Below, in pieces: positions 15,783 through 24,383 of a stretch of DNA of 64,000 bases. Numbering within the stretch: position 1 is the first letter of the stretch; every line of letters starts with the position of its first letter. This DNA comes from an uncultured Clostridia bacterium (lineage in GTDB: Bacteria > Bacillota > Clostridia > Christensenellales > Aristaeellaceae), in the NCBI GenBank assembly GCA_947166385.1, contig CAMVEB010000019.1, positions 1 through 64,000 on the forward strand, given 5' to 3'. The notes under the pieces are model-generated. The model was not told the origin of the DNA. It saw only the letters and a list, made by a program, of their open reading frames with translations, and made no database searches. The position numbers and the translations under genes were made by a program.

Positions 15783-17963
15783 TCACTCGTTCGCCGCCAG
15801 ATCGGCATAGACGCCGTTTCGGGCCATCAGTTCCTCATGGGTTCCCCGTTCTGCAACTTTTCCGTGATCCAGCACGATGATTTCGTCGCAATCCCGCACG
15901 GTGGACAGCCGATGCGCGATCACGATGCAGGTGATGCCGCGCTCGCGAATGGCCTTGACGACCTCGTATTCCGTTTTCGCGTCCAGGGCGCTGGTGGCTT
16001 CGTCCAGAATCAGGATGATGGGATCCTGCGTCAGTACCCGGGCGATCTCCATGCGCTGCCGCTGGCCGCCGGAAAGGTTGCGCCCGCCGCTGACCAGCCT
16101 GTGCTGATATCCGCCCGACATCTGCATGATGTCCTCGTGAAGCTGGGCGTCGTTGGCCGCCAGAATCATTTCAAAATCCTTGATGGTGTCGTCCCACATC
16201 CTGATGTTGTTGGCAATCGTATCCTCAAAGAGAATGATATCCTGATCCACCACGGCTATCGAGGCCGTCAGCACCTCCCGGGGCAATGCTTCTCGGGGTT
16301 TTCCGTCAAACAGGATTTCCCCGCTCCAGGGCTTGTACAGCCCGGAAACCAGCTTGGAGATGGTGGATTTTCCGCAGCCGGACGCGCCCACCAGCGCCAC
16401 CTGCTGGCCAGTCTGCAGGGTGAGGGAAAAATTCTCAATAAGCGGCTTTTCCAGCCGGGAATAGCCGAAGGTGACGTTTCTCAATTCCACATTGCCCCAG
16501 AGCTTGTCGATCTGATCGTCGCTCACCTCGCGTTCCGCCACGTTCTCATCCTCCGGGTATTCCATCACGTCCTCGATGCGCTCCATCTGGGTGCGCATCT
16601 CCTGAATCCTCTGCCCGGCACTCACAAACGTCATGGCCGGAGACATGAATGAGCCCAGAAAGCCCTGGAACATCAGTACCGCGCCCAGGGTGAACCGGCC
16701 TTCCATGGTAAGCCAGACCCCCAGGATCAGCACGGCATAGTTGGCGGCCGTGCTCAGGAACGTCGGGATCATGCCCAGCAGCGCGTCGTTTTTCCGGCTC
16801 CGCCCTTCCTGCTTGTTGACGGACGCCTGATACCCGGCCCATTTTTGGAAAAACCCGTTTTCAGCGCCGCTGGCTTTGATGGTCTCGATCATCGAAATGC
16901 CGCTGACCGTCGTGGCTTCCAGGTTTGCCGCGTCCCTCGTCTGCACCCGTGCGATGTTCACGCGCTTGGTTGAAATCAGGCGGGCTACGATAATGTTCAG
17001 AATCATCGTCAGCAGCCCGACCATCGTCAGCAGCAGGCTCTGGCGCAGCATCAGCACCAGGTAGAAGATCATCATCGCAGTATTGAGCAGAAGCGGCGCG
17101 AAGGTGTTCACCAGCGTTCCGGCCACGGAAGCGTTCAGCGCGGCGCGGCTCTGGATATCCCCGGCAAGGCGCTGGGAGAAAAACTCCATGGGAAGCCGTA
17201 GCACCTTCCACATATAGCTGGTTCTGCCAATGACGGACATTTTTCCGTTCACCCGCAGGGAAAAGATCGCCTGCGCCCAGGCCACCGTCAGCTGGACAGC
17301 TGCCAGCAAAAGCAGCAGCACCAGGAACGAACGCAGCCATATCCTGTTTTCTCCCGTCAGGATTCGATCCAGAAAAATACGGGATGTGACGGAGTTTATG
17401 ATGCCGAAGAGATAACTGATGGCAGTGGTGATCATGACAAACGCCACCGCCGCGCCCGCGCCGATCAGGCGCTTGCGGGCAAAATCAACTGTGCTGCGCC
17501 GCTTCCCGCCGGGCTCAAAAGTTTCGGAAGGCGTGGGGATGATCACGATCCCGGTAAAGGCTTTGTCGAATTCCTCGTCGGTGACCCTGATCTCGCCCTG
17601 GGCCGGATCATTGAGGTAAACGTGCTTTCCCCGAAACCCGTCCAGCACCACAAAATGATCCATGTTCCAATGGATGATGCAGGGAAATTTGCCCTTCTCC
17701 CGGATGCCCTTCGGAGTCATGCGGAATGCCTCCACGTCGAATCCGTAGTGCTCCGCCGCGAGGTAGATATTCTTGGCTTTGGAGCCATCGCGGGAAACGC
17801 CGCATTCCACGCGCACCTGTTCCAGGGGCACCCATTTGCCATAATAGGCCATCAACATGGCCAGCGCCGCCGCGCCGCATTCCAATGCCTCCAGCTGCAT
17901 GACCACAGGCACCTTCGCCACGCCCCTGGTCAGCGTCGGCTTGATTTTCCTCTTCTTTCCCAT
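15783..17963 (-). CDS. NHLM-type peptide exporter with C39 peptidase domain
   Basis: A 726-residue peptidase-containing ABC transporter. The N-terminal C39 domain (about 15-140) keeps its catalytic set: Cys in LEALECGAAALAMLMAYYG, His in HWNMDHFVVLDG and Asp in LNDPAQG. A six-helix membrane domain follows, then the ATPase domain with GASGCGKST, LSGGQRQRMEIARVL, ILILDEATSALD and VIAHRLS. It should cut the double-glycine leader of the precursor encoded downstream and export the core. The start at 17963 lies five bases after the stop of the upstream adaptor gene. A much longer in-frame extension overlaps the adaptor gene and is not expected. Confidence 0.93.
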   Translation of the reverse strand: MGKKRKIKPTLTRGVAKVPVVMQLEALECGAAALAMLMAYYGKWVPLEQVRVECGVSRDGSKAKNIYLAAEHYGFDVEAFRMTPKGIREKGKFPCIIHWNMDHFVVLDGFRGKHVYLNDPAQGEIRVTDEEFDKAFTGIVIIPTPSETFEPGGKRRSTVDFARKRLIGAGAAVAFVMITTAISYLFGIINSVTSRIFLDRILTGENRIWLRSFLVLLLLLAAVQLTVAWAQAIFSLRVNGKMSVIGRTSYMWKVLRLPMEFFSQRLAGDIQSRAALNASVAGTLVNTFAPLLLNTAMMIFYLVLMLRQSLLLTMVGLLTMILNIIVARLISTKRVNIARVQTRDAANLEATTVSGISMIETIKASGAENGFFQKWAGYQASVNKQEGRSRKNDALLGMIPTFLSTAANYAVLILGVWLTMEGRFTLGAVLMFQGFLGSFMSPAMTFVSAGQRIQEMRTQMERIEDVMEYPEDENVAEREVSDDQIDKLWGNVELRNVTFGYSRLEKPLIENFSLTLQTGQQVALVGASGCGKSTISKLVSGLYKPWSGEILFDGKPREALPREVLTASIAVVDQDIILFEDTIANNIRMWDDTIKDFEMILAANDAQLHEDIMQMSGGYQHRLVSGGRNLSGGQRQRMEIARVLTQDPIILILDEATSALDAKTEYEVVKAIRERGITCIVIAHRLSTVRDCDEIIVLDHGKVAERGTHEELMARNGVYADLAANE

Positions 17964-17968
17964 TTGCT

Positions 17969-18394
17969 TCACCTGCTTTCCAGCAGGAAACTGATGAGAT
18001 GCGTTTGCGCTGTGACCACAATCCCATCGTAGACGCCGTCTGGCAGCTTGACCACCGCGTTGCCGAAGGACCGGTCGTATTCGTCCGTGCCGACATTGTC
18101 GAGCGTATATTCGTCGGATGCCACGCGCAGCGGCATTCCTTCCGTAAGTACGGCCGCTTCCCTGGGAATGACCGTCGCCTGCTGGCCCGCCACACTCACT
18201 TTCACCGCGGCCGTGCTTTCCAGCGTGCCGATGGTAAACCACACAAAGACGCCCGCAAGAAAAAGAACAATGCTGGCAAGAAGCACCCAGATCCCCGGAT
18301 TGGTCACGCGCAGATAATCCGTCAGCTGATCCGGGGAAGAGATGCGATCCCGCGTTTTCTGCCGAGACACATTCGCTTTCTCCTGCTCACCCAT
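17969..18394 (-). CDS. Short membrane adaptor of the NHLM-type exporter
   Basis: A 141-residue protein with a cytoplasmic start (RDRISSPDQLTDYLRVTNPG), one membrane helix at about 35-57 and an outer domain of some 85 residues. The SSPDQL-to-helix region resembles the start of the HlyD-like secretion proteins of NHLM systems, but the long coiled-coil hairpin and barrel of that roughly 400-residue family are absent. It is the first gene of the operon and lies five bases before the C39 transporter. The ribosome binding site is AAGGGGA. It may be a reduced adaptor suited to a cell without an outer membrane. Confidence 0.7.
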   Translation of the reverse strand: MGEQEKANVSRQKTRDRISSPDQLTDYLRVTNPGIWVLLASIVLFLAGVFVWFTIGTLESTAAVKVSVAGQQATVIPREAAVLTEGMPLRVASDEYTLDNVGTDEYDRSFGNAVVKLPDGVYDGIVVTAQTHLISFLLESR

Positions 18395-18543
18395 GCTATC
18401 GTCCCCTTCAAGACAAAGATGAAATATATGCTATAGTTCGCAAACAGAGTGCATTGCGGCAATTGTGTGTCAATAGGATATAATGCACCATTAAGTATTT
18501 TACTACAAATAATGCCTCACATCAATATGCACGGGTGGGTTAG

Positions 18544-18657
18544 AAGTCATGGGCGAAGGTGTTTGCTGATGAAATCTTCCCCACGATAGACGAAGAACGG
18601 TTCAGCGTGCTGTATTCCGACAAGGACTCCAGACCGAATACACCGGTAAACATGTGA
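18544..18657 (+). pseudogene. IS1182-family transposase N-terminal remnant
   Basis: The frame reads AKVFADEIFPTIDEERF then SVLYSDKDSRPNTPVN and a stop after NM. This is the highly conserved start region of IS1182/IS5-like DDE transposases (EERFxxLYSDxxSRPNxPVN). Only about 38 residues survive and no catalytic residues remain. Confidence 0.7.
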
Positions 18658-18740
18658 ACAACTCGGGTCACCATTCCGTTCACACAGTCGTCTGGCTCAG
18701 TTGCCGGAAAATCGGGGTGGCTTTGTTGGTGAAATCTGTG

Positions 18741-18779
18741 GAAAAAGAGCATCACCGAGGTGTTGCTCAGGTGATGCTC
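18741..18779 (-). terminator. Rho-independent terminator in the IS debris
   Basis: On the minus strand GAGCATCACC, a 13-base loop, GGTGATGCTC (perfect 10-bp stem), then TTTTTCC. It would stop transcripts coming from the right, possibly from the ATPase gene that ends at 19170, before they enter the exporter operon. Confidence 0.7.
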
Positions 18780-18950
18780 CCCATCTGATTTGCTTTCCGG
18801 GTTACCGGCGTATCATTTCTGCCCAGAATGCTTTTCCCGTCATTCACCTGTTAGGCCTTCTTTCGTTAGTCTTAGGACTCTTCCTGGCCAGTCACTCATC
18901 AGAATCCGGTCATGCGTTACGCAAATAATGGCTCCCGAAAAGTTTCTTCA

Positions 18951-19076
18951 GGCAAACGCGAAAACATGAAGAAAACTATGAGGGACTTGGGCTATCCTGG
19001 CAGACAAGCACTTCGCCAATGACTGAAAGAAGAAACACCTGAACCTTACCGGCAGCACTTGAGCACTGAAATCTAA
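18951..19076 (+). pseudogene. IS3-type orfA remnant
   Basis: The frame reads GKRENMKKTMRDLGYPGRQA then LRQ, a TGA at 19020 where a Trp codon (TGG) is expected, then LKEETPEPYRQHLSTEI. The LGYPxRxxLxxW pattern is typical of the helix-turn-helix protein of IS3-type elements. It is short, interrupted and inactive. Confidence 0.45.
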
Positions 19077-19169
19077 AATAAATTAGCCTAATTATAATTT
19101 GACTAAATCAATTGGTCCAAAAGAAATAAACAAAACATCGTCAATCAGCCTGTTTTCCCCATTCCAAAT

Positions 19170-20375
19170 TCAGCGCAGTAACCATTCTAAGGCATTGATC
19201 TGCTTGATACCATTGTGGGAAGTCAAAGGAACAAAATCCATAGTAATCAGGTACTTTGGATTGTGATCCTTGATACTCTCCAGCGATGCAAGCTCGCGCG
19301 CGAGGGTTTTACCATCAGCGTCATTTACGGTATAAGCCACCTGATAATATTCTTCGCCATAGTCACCAATTGCCATAAAATCAACCTCAGCCGAGCCAAC
19401 TTTTCCAACGTGTATTTCATATCCCCGGCGCAGCAACTCCAGATATACAATGTTCTCGAGAATATGCCCCATGTCAACTCGCTTGCTGCCGAGCAGGTAG
19501 TACCTCAATCCGATGTCGGAGAGATAATACTTGCTGCCGGTAGCAAGGTACTGTTTTCCTTTCACATCATATCTGCCTGCCTTGTAGAGAACAAAGCTGT
19601 CAACAAGTGCAGAAAGATAGTTTTCCACCGTAGGCGCTGAAATCTTGCGCCCGTAAGAAGTCATGGTGTTCGCTATATTGGTTGCAGAACACAGATTGCC
19701 AACGTTGTCAAACATAAAGCGAATCACGCTGTCAAGCATCCCCGCATCGGATATACGATGTCTTACAACAATGTCTTTCAGGACGATAGAGGTATAAATG
19801 CCTTCAAGATACGCATGAATGTCCCTACGGCGGGATAATTGCAGAATATAGGGGAACGAGCCATCCTGAATATAGCGCTGATATTTTATCTGCAGATCGG
19901 TCTCATCTTCCAATGCGGAAATGTATTCCTTAAAAGAAAGCGGCAGCATCCTGATCTCAACGTAGCGGCCGGAGAGAAGAGTGGCCAGCTCGCCGGAAAG
20001 CATATAGGCATTTGATCCCGTAATATAAACATCGCAGTTAGACTTGATGAACAGACCATCCACCGCTTTCTGAAAGTCTGGAACGGTCTGTACCTCGTCA
20101 ATGAAGATATAATTCATTTTATCGGGATTTAGCCGATCCGAAACCAGATGATAAAGCTGCATATAATCCTGTATATCGTGATAATCGGGATCTTCAAGAT
20201 TGAAGCGGATGATCTGATCTTCCTGAACGCCATTGTTTAGAAGATACTCGCAGTACAAATCAAACAGCGTTGATTTTCCACAGCGACGAATTCCCGTAAC
20301 AACCTTTATAATGTGTTTTTCCCGGAAGCTGATAAGTTGTTCCATATAGACCGGGCGATAGATAAGGGCACGCAT
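19170..20375 (-). CDS. AAA_14/DUF4143 family ATPase
   Basis: A 401-residue protein of a family common in anaerobes and archaea. Walker A is GIRRCGKST (residues 28-36), Walker B is NYIFIDEVQ, and ITGSNAYML carries the sensor region. The C-terminal DUF4143 domain (about 200-330) ends with a nuclease-like segment (EVDFMAIGDYGEEYYQVAY) related to PD-(D/E)XK folds. The role is unproven: DNA transactions or defence have been suggested for relatives. The ATG follows AGGAGGTG. It sits between insertion-sequence debris and a small-protein pair, which fits mobile ancestry. Confidence 0.87.
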   Translation of the reverse strand: MRALIYRPVYMEQLISFREKHIIKVVTGIRRCGKSTLFDLYCEYLLNNGVQEDQIIRFNLEDPDYHDIQDYMQLYHLVSDRLNPDKMNYIFIDEVQTVPDFQKAVDGLFIKSNCDVYITGSNAYMLSGELATLLSGRYVEIRMLPLSFKEYISALEDETDLQIKYQRYIQDGSFPYILQLSRRRDIHAYLEGIYTSIVLKDIVVRHRISDAGMLDSVIRFMFDNVGNLCSATNIANTMTSYGRKISAPTVENYLSALVDSFVLYKAGRYDVKGKQYLATGSKYYLSDIGLRYYLLGSKRVDMGHILENIVYLELLRRGYEIHVGKVGSAEVDFMAIGDYGEEYYQVAYTVNDADGKTLARELASLESIKDHNPKYLITMDFVPLTSHNGIKQINALEWLLR

Positions 20376-20556
20376 CGCTCACACCTCCTATTTCGCAAAA
20401 CGAGTTTATCATATTTGCTGAAAATTATCAAGTTTGCGAAGCGTGATTTGCAAATTCATCATATCATGCTTGTTTGTCAATCGCGTTTAGTATAGCAAGT
20501 CGATAGAAGCTATTCTACAGATTTGCGATGCTTAGGGACTTCACCATTCAAATTTA

Positions 20557-20772
20557 TTAGTCTGGATCCGGTACATAGTTAAGCGGCCATTGAGCTCCCA
20601 TCCAGTGATCCCGATCAGCGTCATCAACAAAGATCACGATGTTATCCAAATCTTTTAGTTCTTCGTAGTGCGCATCATACTCGTCTTCTGTGACCGCAAT
20701 CATGTAGTCTTTCTTCTTCGGAACTGCCTTTTCTTGCTCTTGTTCCGCCGAGACCTTCTTTTTCCTTGGCAT
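20557..20772 (-). CDS. Small charged protein (71 aa), unknown
   Basis: A 71-residue protein with a Lys-rich start (PRKKKVSAEQEQEKAVPKKK) and an acidic C-terminal half (VTEDEYDAHYEELKDLDNIV). It has a strong AGGAGGTG ribosome binding site and follows another small acidic gene by 16 bases, so the two form a mini-operon. No family recognised. The charge pattern fits a nucleic-acid-binding or inhibitor protein, but that is a guess. Confidence 0.65.
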   Translation of the reverse strand: MPRKKKVSAEQEQEKAVPKKKDYMIAVTEDEYDAHYEELKDLDNIVIFVDDADRDHWMGAQWPLNYVPDPD

Positions 20773-20788
20773 AAGGCACCTCCTGCAC

Positions 20789-20959
20789 TCACTTGTTCAG
20801 TAGCTCTTCCAGATGTCTTTCATAGGCCAGATCAGCGGCTATTGCGTCCGCTTCCTCTTTGTCTTTCAACCACTGGTTATAGTCATCAACAGCATCGTAG
20901 TAATCATCAGCACTGGGATAATCGTAAGGACTGGGATACGCTCTCGTTTTTCCGTACAT
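20789..20959 (-). CDS. Small acidic Tyr-rich protein (56 aa), unknown
   Basis: A 56-residue frame starting MYGKTRAYPSPYDYPSADDY and rich in Asp, Tyr and Glu, with an AAAGGG site upstream. It lies 16 bases before the 71-residue gene and shares its direction. A TATACT box lies upstream at about 20996-21010 on the minus strand. Coding potential is supported by the ribosome binding site, the acidic bias and the tandem arrangement. No homologue recognised. Confidence 0.55.
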   Translation of the reverse strand: MYGKTRAYPSPYDYPSADDYYDAVDDYNQWLKDKEEADAIAADLAYERHLEELLNK

Positions 20960-21088
20960 GGAAACTGCCCTTTCGCTTGTTTTTCAGTCATTCGTGAAAA
21001 TCAGTATACCATGTTGTTCCTTCAAAAGCAAAGGGATTCATGGTATAATTGCCCCATATACAATATCCGGATGAAAGGGGGTTCGCCC

Positions 21089-21292
21089 GTGCCGACAAAG
21101 TTTAATGCTTCCCAGATGGAAGCCATTAAAACCGGTGTTGCTCCGGAAGCCGCCACTCAATTTGTCGATTTCAGCGATATGCCGAATGTCCGCCTGTGTC
21201 TGCAAAAAACAGTAGCCGCAGACCTGCAGCTGCGAATCGATTCCACCGGGGATTATCACATTGTTTCAGGAGGACTGGATGAGGGTTATTGA
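21089..21292 (+). CDS. Small conserved-looking protein (67 aa) before the DUF89 gene
   Basis: A 67-residue protein (PTKFNASQMEAIKTGVAPEA...) starting with GTG at 21089 behind GAAAGGGGG. An in-frame ATG at 21071 lies on that ribosome binding site and was rejected. A TATAAT box lies at 21044-21049. Its stop is inside the DUF89 gene (14-base overlap), so the two are translationally coupled and may act together. No family recognised. Confidence 0.6.
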   Translation: MPTKFNASQMEAIKTGVAPEAATQFVDFSDMPNVRLCLQKTVAADLQLRIDSTGDYHIVSGGLDEGY

Positions 21293-22124
21293 AAGCTGTG
21301 CGGAGTGCTTGTATGACAAACAGCGTCATTTGTCGAATGATCCCGCTTATCTTTCCGAAATACAGGAAATCATCAGAAACAGAGCCGAAGACGATTCAGC
21401 TCCCTATCTGGTTTATCTATTCGGTAAGGTTTATGAAAAGCATTTTGGTCCCAGAAAGCCTTACGCGGAAATCAAGCGGAAATACAACGATCTTGTTCTC
21501 ATAAGAGAAGAAACAATTCGCCGAAAGATTGAAGATTCGGATCATCCTTTACAGACGGCCCTGGGATATGCAAGAGTCGGTAATTATATTGACTTTGGCG
21601 CGATGAACGTGGTAAAGGACGAAGAATTCCTGAAGCTGCTGGAACAGGCAGATCTGGTGGATCGGGATCAAGCTGTCATGGAGTCGTTTCTCCGGCAATG
21701 TGCAAAAGCAAAACGGTTCCTTCTGATCGCGGACAACTGTGGAGAGATTGTCCTGGACAAACTGTTTATTGAACAGCTCAAAAAGAAGTTCCCGCAGATG
21801 GAAATGACCGTGATGGTCCGCGGCGGTGAAGTTCTGAATGACGCGACAGAAGAAGATGCAATATATTCCGGGATCGATCAGGTTGCCTGTATTGTATCAA
21901 ATGGCAGCACAGTAGCTGGCACGGTTTACGACATGCTGTCAAATGAGGCCAGGACAGCAATTGATTCAGCAGACGTCATTCTGGCAAAAGGACAAGGAAA
22001 CTATGAAACGCTGAACGGACAAGGAAGGCATATTTTCTACGCCTTCCTTTGCAAATGTGAATTATTCACAAGCCGCTTCAGCGTTCCCAGGTTAACCGGG
22101 ATACTTGTTGAAGAAAACGCATAA
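21279..22124 (+). CDS. DUF89/ARMT1-like damage-control phosphatase
   Basis: A 281-residue protein of the DUF89 family. The metal and phosphate-binding signatures are present: FLLIADNCGEIVLDKLFIEQL (DN motif near residue 160), VRGGEVLNDATEEDA, and DVILAKGQGNYETL with a catalytic Asp. Family members are metal-dependent phosphatases that remove damaged or excess phosphometabolites. A CAECLY motif near the start is usual for the prokaryotic branch. The start at 21279 follows CAGGAGGA. Confidence 0.87.
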   Translation: MRVIESCAECLYDKQRHLSNDPAYLSEIQEIIRNRAEDDSAPYLVYLFGKVYEKHFGPRKPYAEIKRKYNDLVLIREETIRRKIEDSDHPLQTALGYARVGNYIDFGAMNVVKDEEFLKLLEQADLVDRDQAVMESFLRQCAKAKRFLLIADNCGEIVLDKLFIEQLKKKFPQMEMTVMVRGGEVLNDATEEDAIYSGIDQVACIVSNGSTVAGTVYDMLSNEARTAIDSADVILAKGQGNYETLNGQGRHIFYAFLCKCELFTSRFSVPRLTGILVEENA

Positions 22125-22163
22125 TCCCTGCAGCAACATATCTATCAAAAGAAGAGGGGCTCC

Positions 22164-22850
22164 TCACCATACTTTCAGAGCCCGTCCGCCGTGCTTTTCC
22201 AGGCATCTTGGTGTCAGGTTGATCCAGCTCTTACAGTTGTCCAGTATAACGGAATCTGACGTGATGACATTTTCCTTTCCGTACAACTCACGGTCTACAT
22301 CCTTTCGGATCTGAATGTCCAGGGTGAATGGATACTTTTCTCCGATATCAGCAATAAGGACCTTCAGCCTTCCGGAATTCGATACAGGCTCATCAAGAAG
22401 AATATGAACGGATTCTGCTCGTGCTTCAAGCAAGGTGTCAAGCAGCATGTTCGCTGCGTCTGTTGTTTCAGGAATAATCCTGTATGTTCCTCTTAAAGCA
22501 GCGAGATCCCTGATTGTTCCGTCCATGCAGTTAAACAGAATAGAATCACAGAGGAGAACCTCAAGGGTGATAATCATGTTGAAACCATCTATCCAGACTT
22601 CCGCTCCGTCTTCCTTTTCTTTTCCCCTGCGGGTCTCCAATTGCTCCTTCGCGGCCAGACTCCTCACGATTGCAAGCCGCTGCCGTTCAGAAAGCAGGAA
22701 ATGATTCCCCACAAAAGTCGATGCTGATTTCAGATCGTACCCTTGATTAATCAGATAATTGATGTGACAGGAAGCGGTCCGCATTGTTTCCAGTGCCGAA
22801 GCAGAAAAGTTTCTTTCATCCTCCGGCACATATCCGCGTTTTGCGTTCAT
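22164..22850 (-). CDS. DUF434 family protein
   Basis: A 228-residue protein that begins with the DUF434 domain (RGYVPEDERNFSASALETMRTA, then INYLINQGYDLKSASTFVGNHFLLSERQR) and continues into its usual C-terminal partner (WIDGFNMIITLEVLL, DGTIRDLAALRG, ILLDEPVSNSGRLKVLI). The function is unknown; the DGFN segment and conserved acidic residues suggest a PIN-like nuclease-type fold, which is speculative. The stop of the NUDIX gene lies six bases upstream, so the two are probably co-transcribed. Confidence 0.85.
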   Translation of the reverse strand: MNAKRGYVPEDERNFSASALETMRTASCHINYLINQGYDLKSASTFVGNHFLLSERQRLAIVRSLAAKEQLETRRGKEKEDGAEVWIDGFNMIITLEVLLCDSILFNCMDGTIRDLAALRGTYRIIPETTDAANMLLDTLLEARAESVHILLDEPVSNSGRLKVLIADIGEKYPFTLDIQIRKDVDRELYGKENVITSDSVILDNCKSWINLTPRCLEKHGGRALKVW

Positions 22851-22856
22851 TTCACA

Positions 22857-23405
22857 TCACCCCAGGTATTCTCTCAGCACTTTAAGCCCTGCAGTAGGGA
22901 CGCAGAATCTTTCCCGGCTTCGTAGTATTTCGCCCCATACTTCATCCAGATCAAACCAGCGCACTTCGGAAACTTCGCTTTCCTGGAGCGTCAGATCCTG
23001 AATGTTTACAGGCTTATCGTACACATAAACTCTTGTTACTTCGTTGTCCCGGAACAATCGTCCATGAAATTCTTTCTCGTACTGGATACGGAAGGTCCCG
23101 GCAAACTTCAGTTCTTCCGGCGATGCTGTTAACCCCAGTTCTTCTTTCAGTTCCCGCAGCGCTGATTGCAGCGGTTCATCACCGGCAGGGATATGGCCGG
23201 CAGAAGATGTGTCAAACATCCCGGGAAATGAATCTTTTTCCTCGCTGCGCTTTTGCAGAAGAATATCGTAGCCCTCTGGCTTTTTCTTCACCAGCCATAC
23301 ATGAGCTGTACGATGAAGTGTTCCTTTTTGATGGGCCTCATCCCGGCTGATGACTTTACCCGTTGGCTGGCCAGCCACATCCACAACATCGAAAAATTCA
23401 GTCAT
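22857..23405 (-). CDS. NUDIX hydrolase (IDI/YfcD-like)
   Basis: A 182-residue NUDIX protein. The NUDIX box is intact: AGDEPLQSALRELKEELGL at about residues 75-93. The start FFDVVDVAGQPTGKVISRDEAH and the HRTAHVWLV strand resemble the isopentenyl-diphosphate isomerase-like and YfcD branch, whose substrates are mostly unknown diphosphates. The start at 23405 follows AGGAAAGG; the ATG 27 bases upstream lies on the other side of that site. Confidence 0.87.
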   Translation of the reverse strand: MTEFFDVVDVAGQPTGKVISRDEAHQKGTLHRTAHVWLVKKKPEGYDILLQKRSEEKDSFPGMFDTSSAGHIPAGDEPLQSALRELKEELGLTASPEELKFAGTFRIQYEKEFHGRLFRDNEVTRVYVYDKPVNIQDLTLQESEVSEVRWFDLDEVWGEILRSRERFCVPTAGLKVLREYLG

Positions 23406-23428
23406 CTCAAAGTGCCTTTCCTGATATG

Positions 23429-23761
23429 TCATTCATCGTTTTTCAATCCGATATAAACAACAGAATTCGGTTTCTCTGGCAGGTAACGAATCCTGATCCG
23501 TGCGCCAAGCGCCAATCCCTTCCTCTTTGGATTCGATATTGTTGCTTCTATTGTTCTGCCTTCCTGATCCTGATAGCGGACATAATAGTCATCGTAATAT
23601 GTCACACCATCTGAATCATGCGATTCGCGCTCTTCAATGCGCGTCACAAAAGCATCTGTCTCGATACCGTTTTTCTTTGTCCGCCAAATGTTATATCCGG
23701 CATAGAGAAAGCTTCCGGCAACTACCACGATGATAACCAACGAGAATGTATCTATCTGCAT
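23429..23761 (-). CDS. DUF3592-like single-pass membrane protein
   Basis: A 110-residue protein with one N-terminal membrane helix (LVIIVVVAGSFLYAGYNIW) and a small beta-rich domain resembling DUF3592 (GIETDAFVTRIEERES, YYVRYQDQEGRTIEA, GARIRIRYLPEKPNSVVY). The start at 23761 follows GGAGG; a start at 23794 lies within the upstream HD-type frame. Function unknown. Confidence 0.75.
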   Translation of the reverse strand: MQIDTFSLVIIVVVAGSFLYAGYNIWRTKKNGIETDAFVTRIEERESHDSDGVTYYDDYYVRYQDQEGRTIEATISNPKRKGLALGARIRIRYLPEKPNSVVYIGLKNDE

Positions 23762-23780
23762 CGGTACGCCTCCACACCAA

Positions 23781-24245
23781 TCATCTGATTTCACGTGTCT
23801 CGTCCAGAATATCCGCTTCGCAGTTTTCTTCTACGAACAGAGAGATTTCCTCCATCAGTCCGAATTCCTTGCATAGATTTTCATACCTGGCGCGTTCTTT
23901 TTCCTTGATCTCTTTTGTCGGATCAGTTAAGCAATGATCGATCACATCAGCATCCTTCAGCACTTCAGCAAATTGACTGTCAATATTTGCCTTGTCATCA
24001 TGATGCCAAATGGCATCACAGATGATATCTGTCTCAGCAGACGTGGCTATATCCATTTTCCCCAGCACTTTCCGTGCGTAATCAGCGCCGAGATGGGCAT
24101 GGTCATCATAAGAGCCAGACTTGTATGCCCACAAATCATGGTCCTCCTTGAACATCTGCGGCACCACGTATGATGGCGCGCGGGCGCGCGCCTGTTTCCG
24201 GCTTTTTGCTGGAAATATCATAGCAGGAAACCGGTTTGGGGTCAA
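23781..24245 (-). pseudogene. HD-domain phosphohydrolase, N-terminal part missing
   Basis: The readable part (from about MFKEDHDLWAYKSGSYDDH) matches the C-terminal portion of clostridial HD-type phosphohydrolases, with AIWHHDDK, EVLKDADVIDH and EKERARYENL. The N-terminal region that should carry the first His and the HD pair is not present: the frame is closed by a stop at about 24270, and residues before 24155 are Arg/Ala-rich and unlike the family. The gene is either truncated or has a sequence error here. No clear ribosome binding site is seen for the TTG at 24245. Confidence 0.5.
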
Positions 24246-24383
24246 TAGCGCCGCGGGCGGGTTGCGTCATCCGCGGTGTAGTCTCACGGCATCGGCCAGG
24301 CGTGTCCCGGAAATCGCGCTGGAACTGATTCACCTGATCCCAGGTTCTTTGGGGAAGTTTTCCTTTCCATTCGGTGCGGTGTC

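Larger units (their letters stand above)
18395..19169. other. Intergenic region with insertion-sequence debris
   Basis: No intact gene. It holds the upstream region of the exporter operon (a TTGACA at about 18465 on the minus strand without a clear -10 box), a transposase fragment at 18544-18657, a minus-strand terminator at 18741-18779 and a second transposase fragment at 18951-19076. The remainder shows nothing recognisable. Confidence 0.6.
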
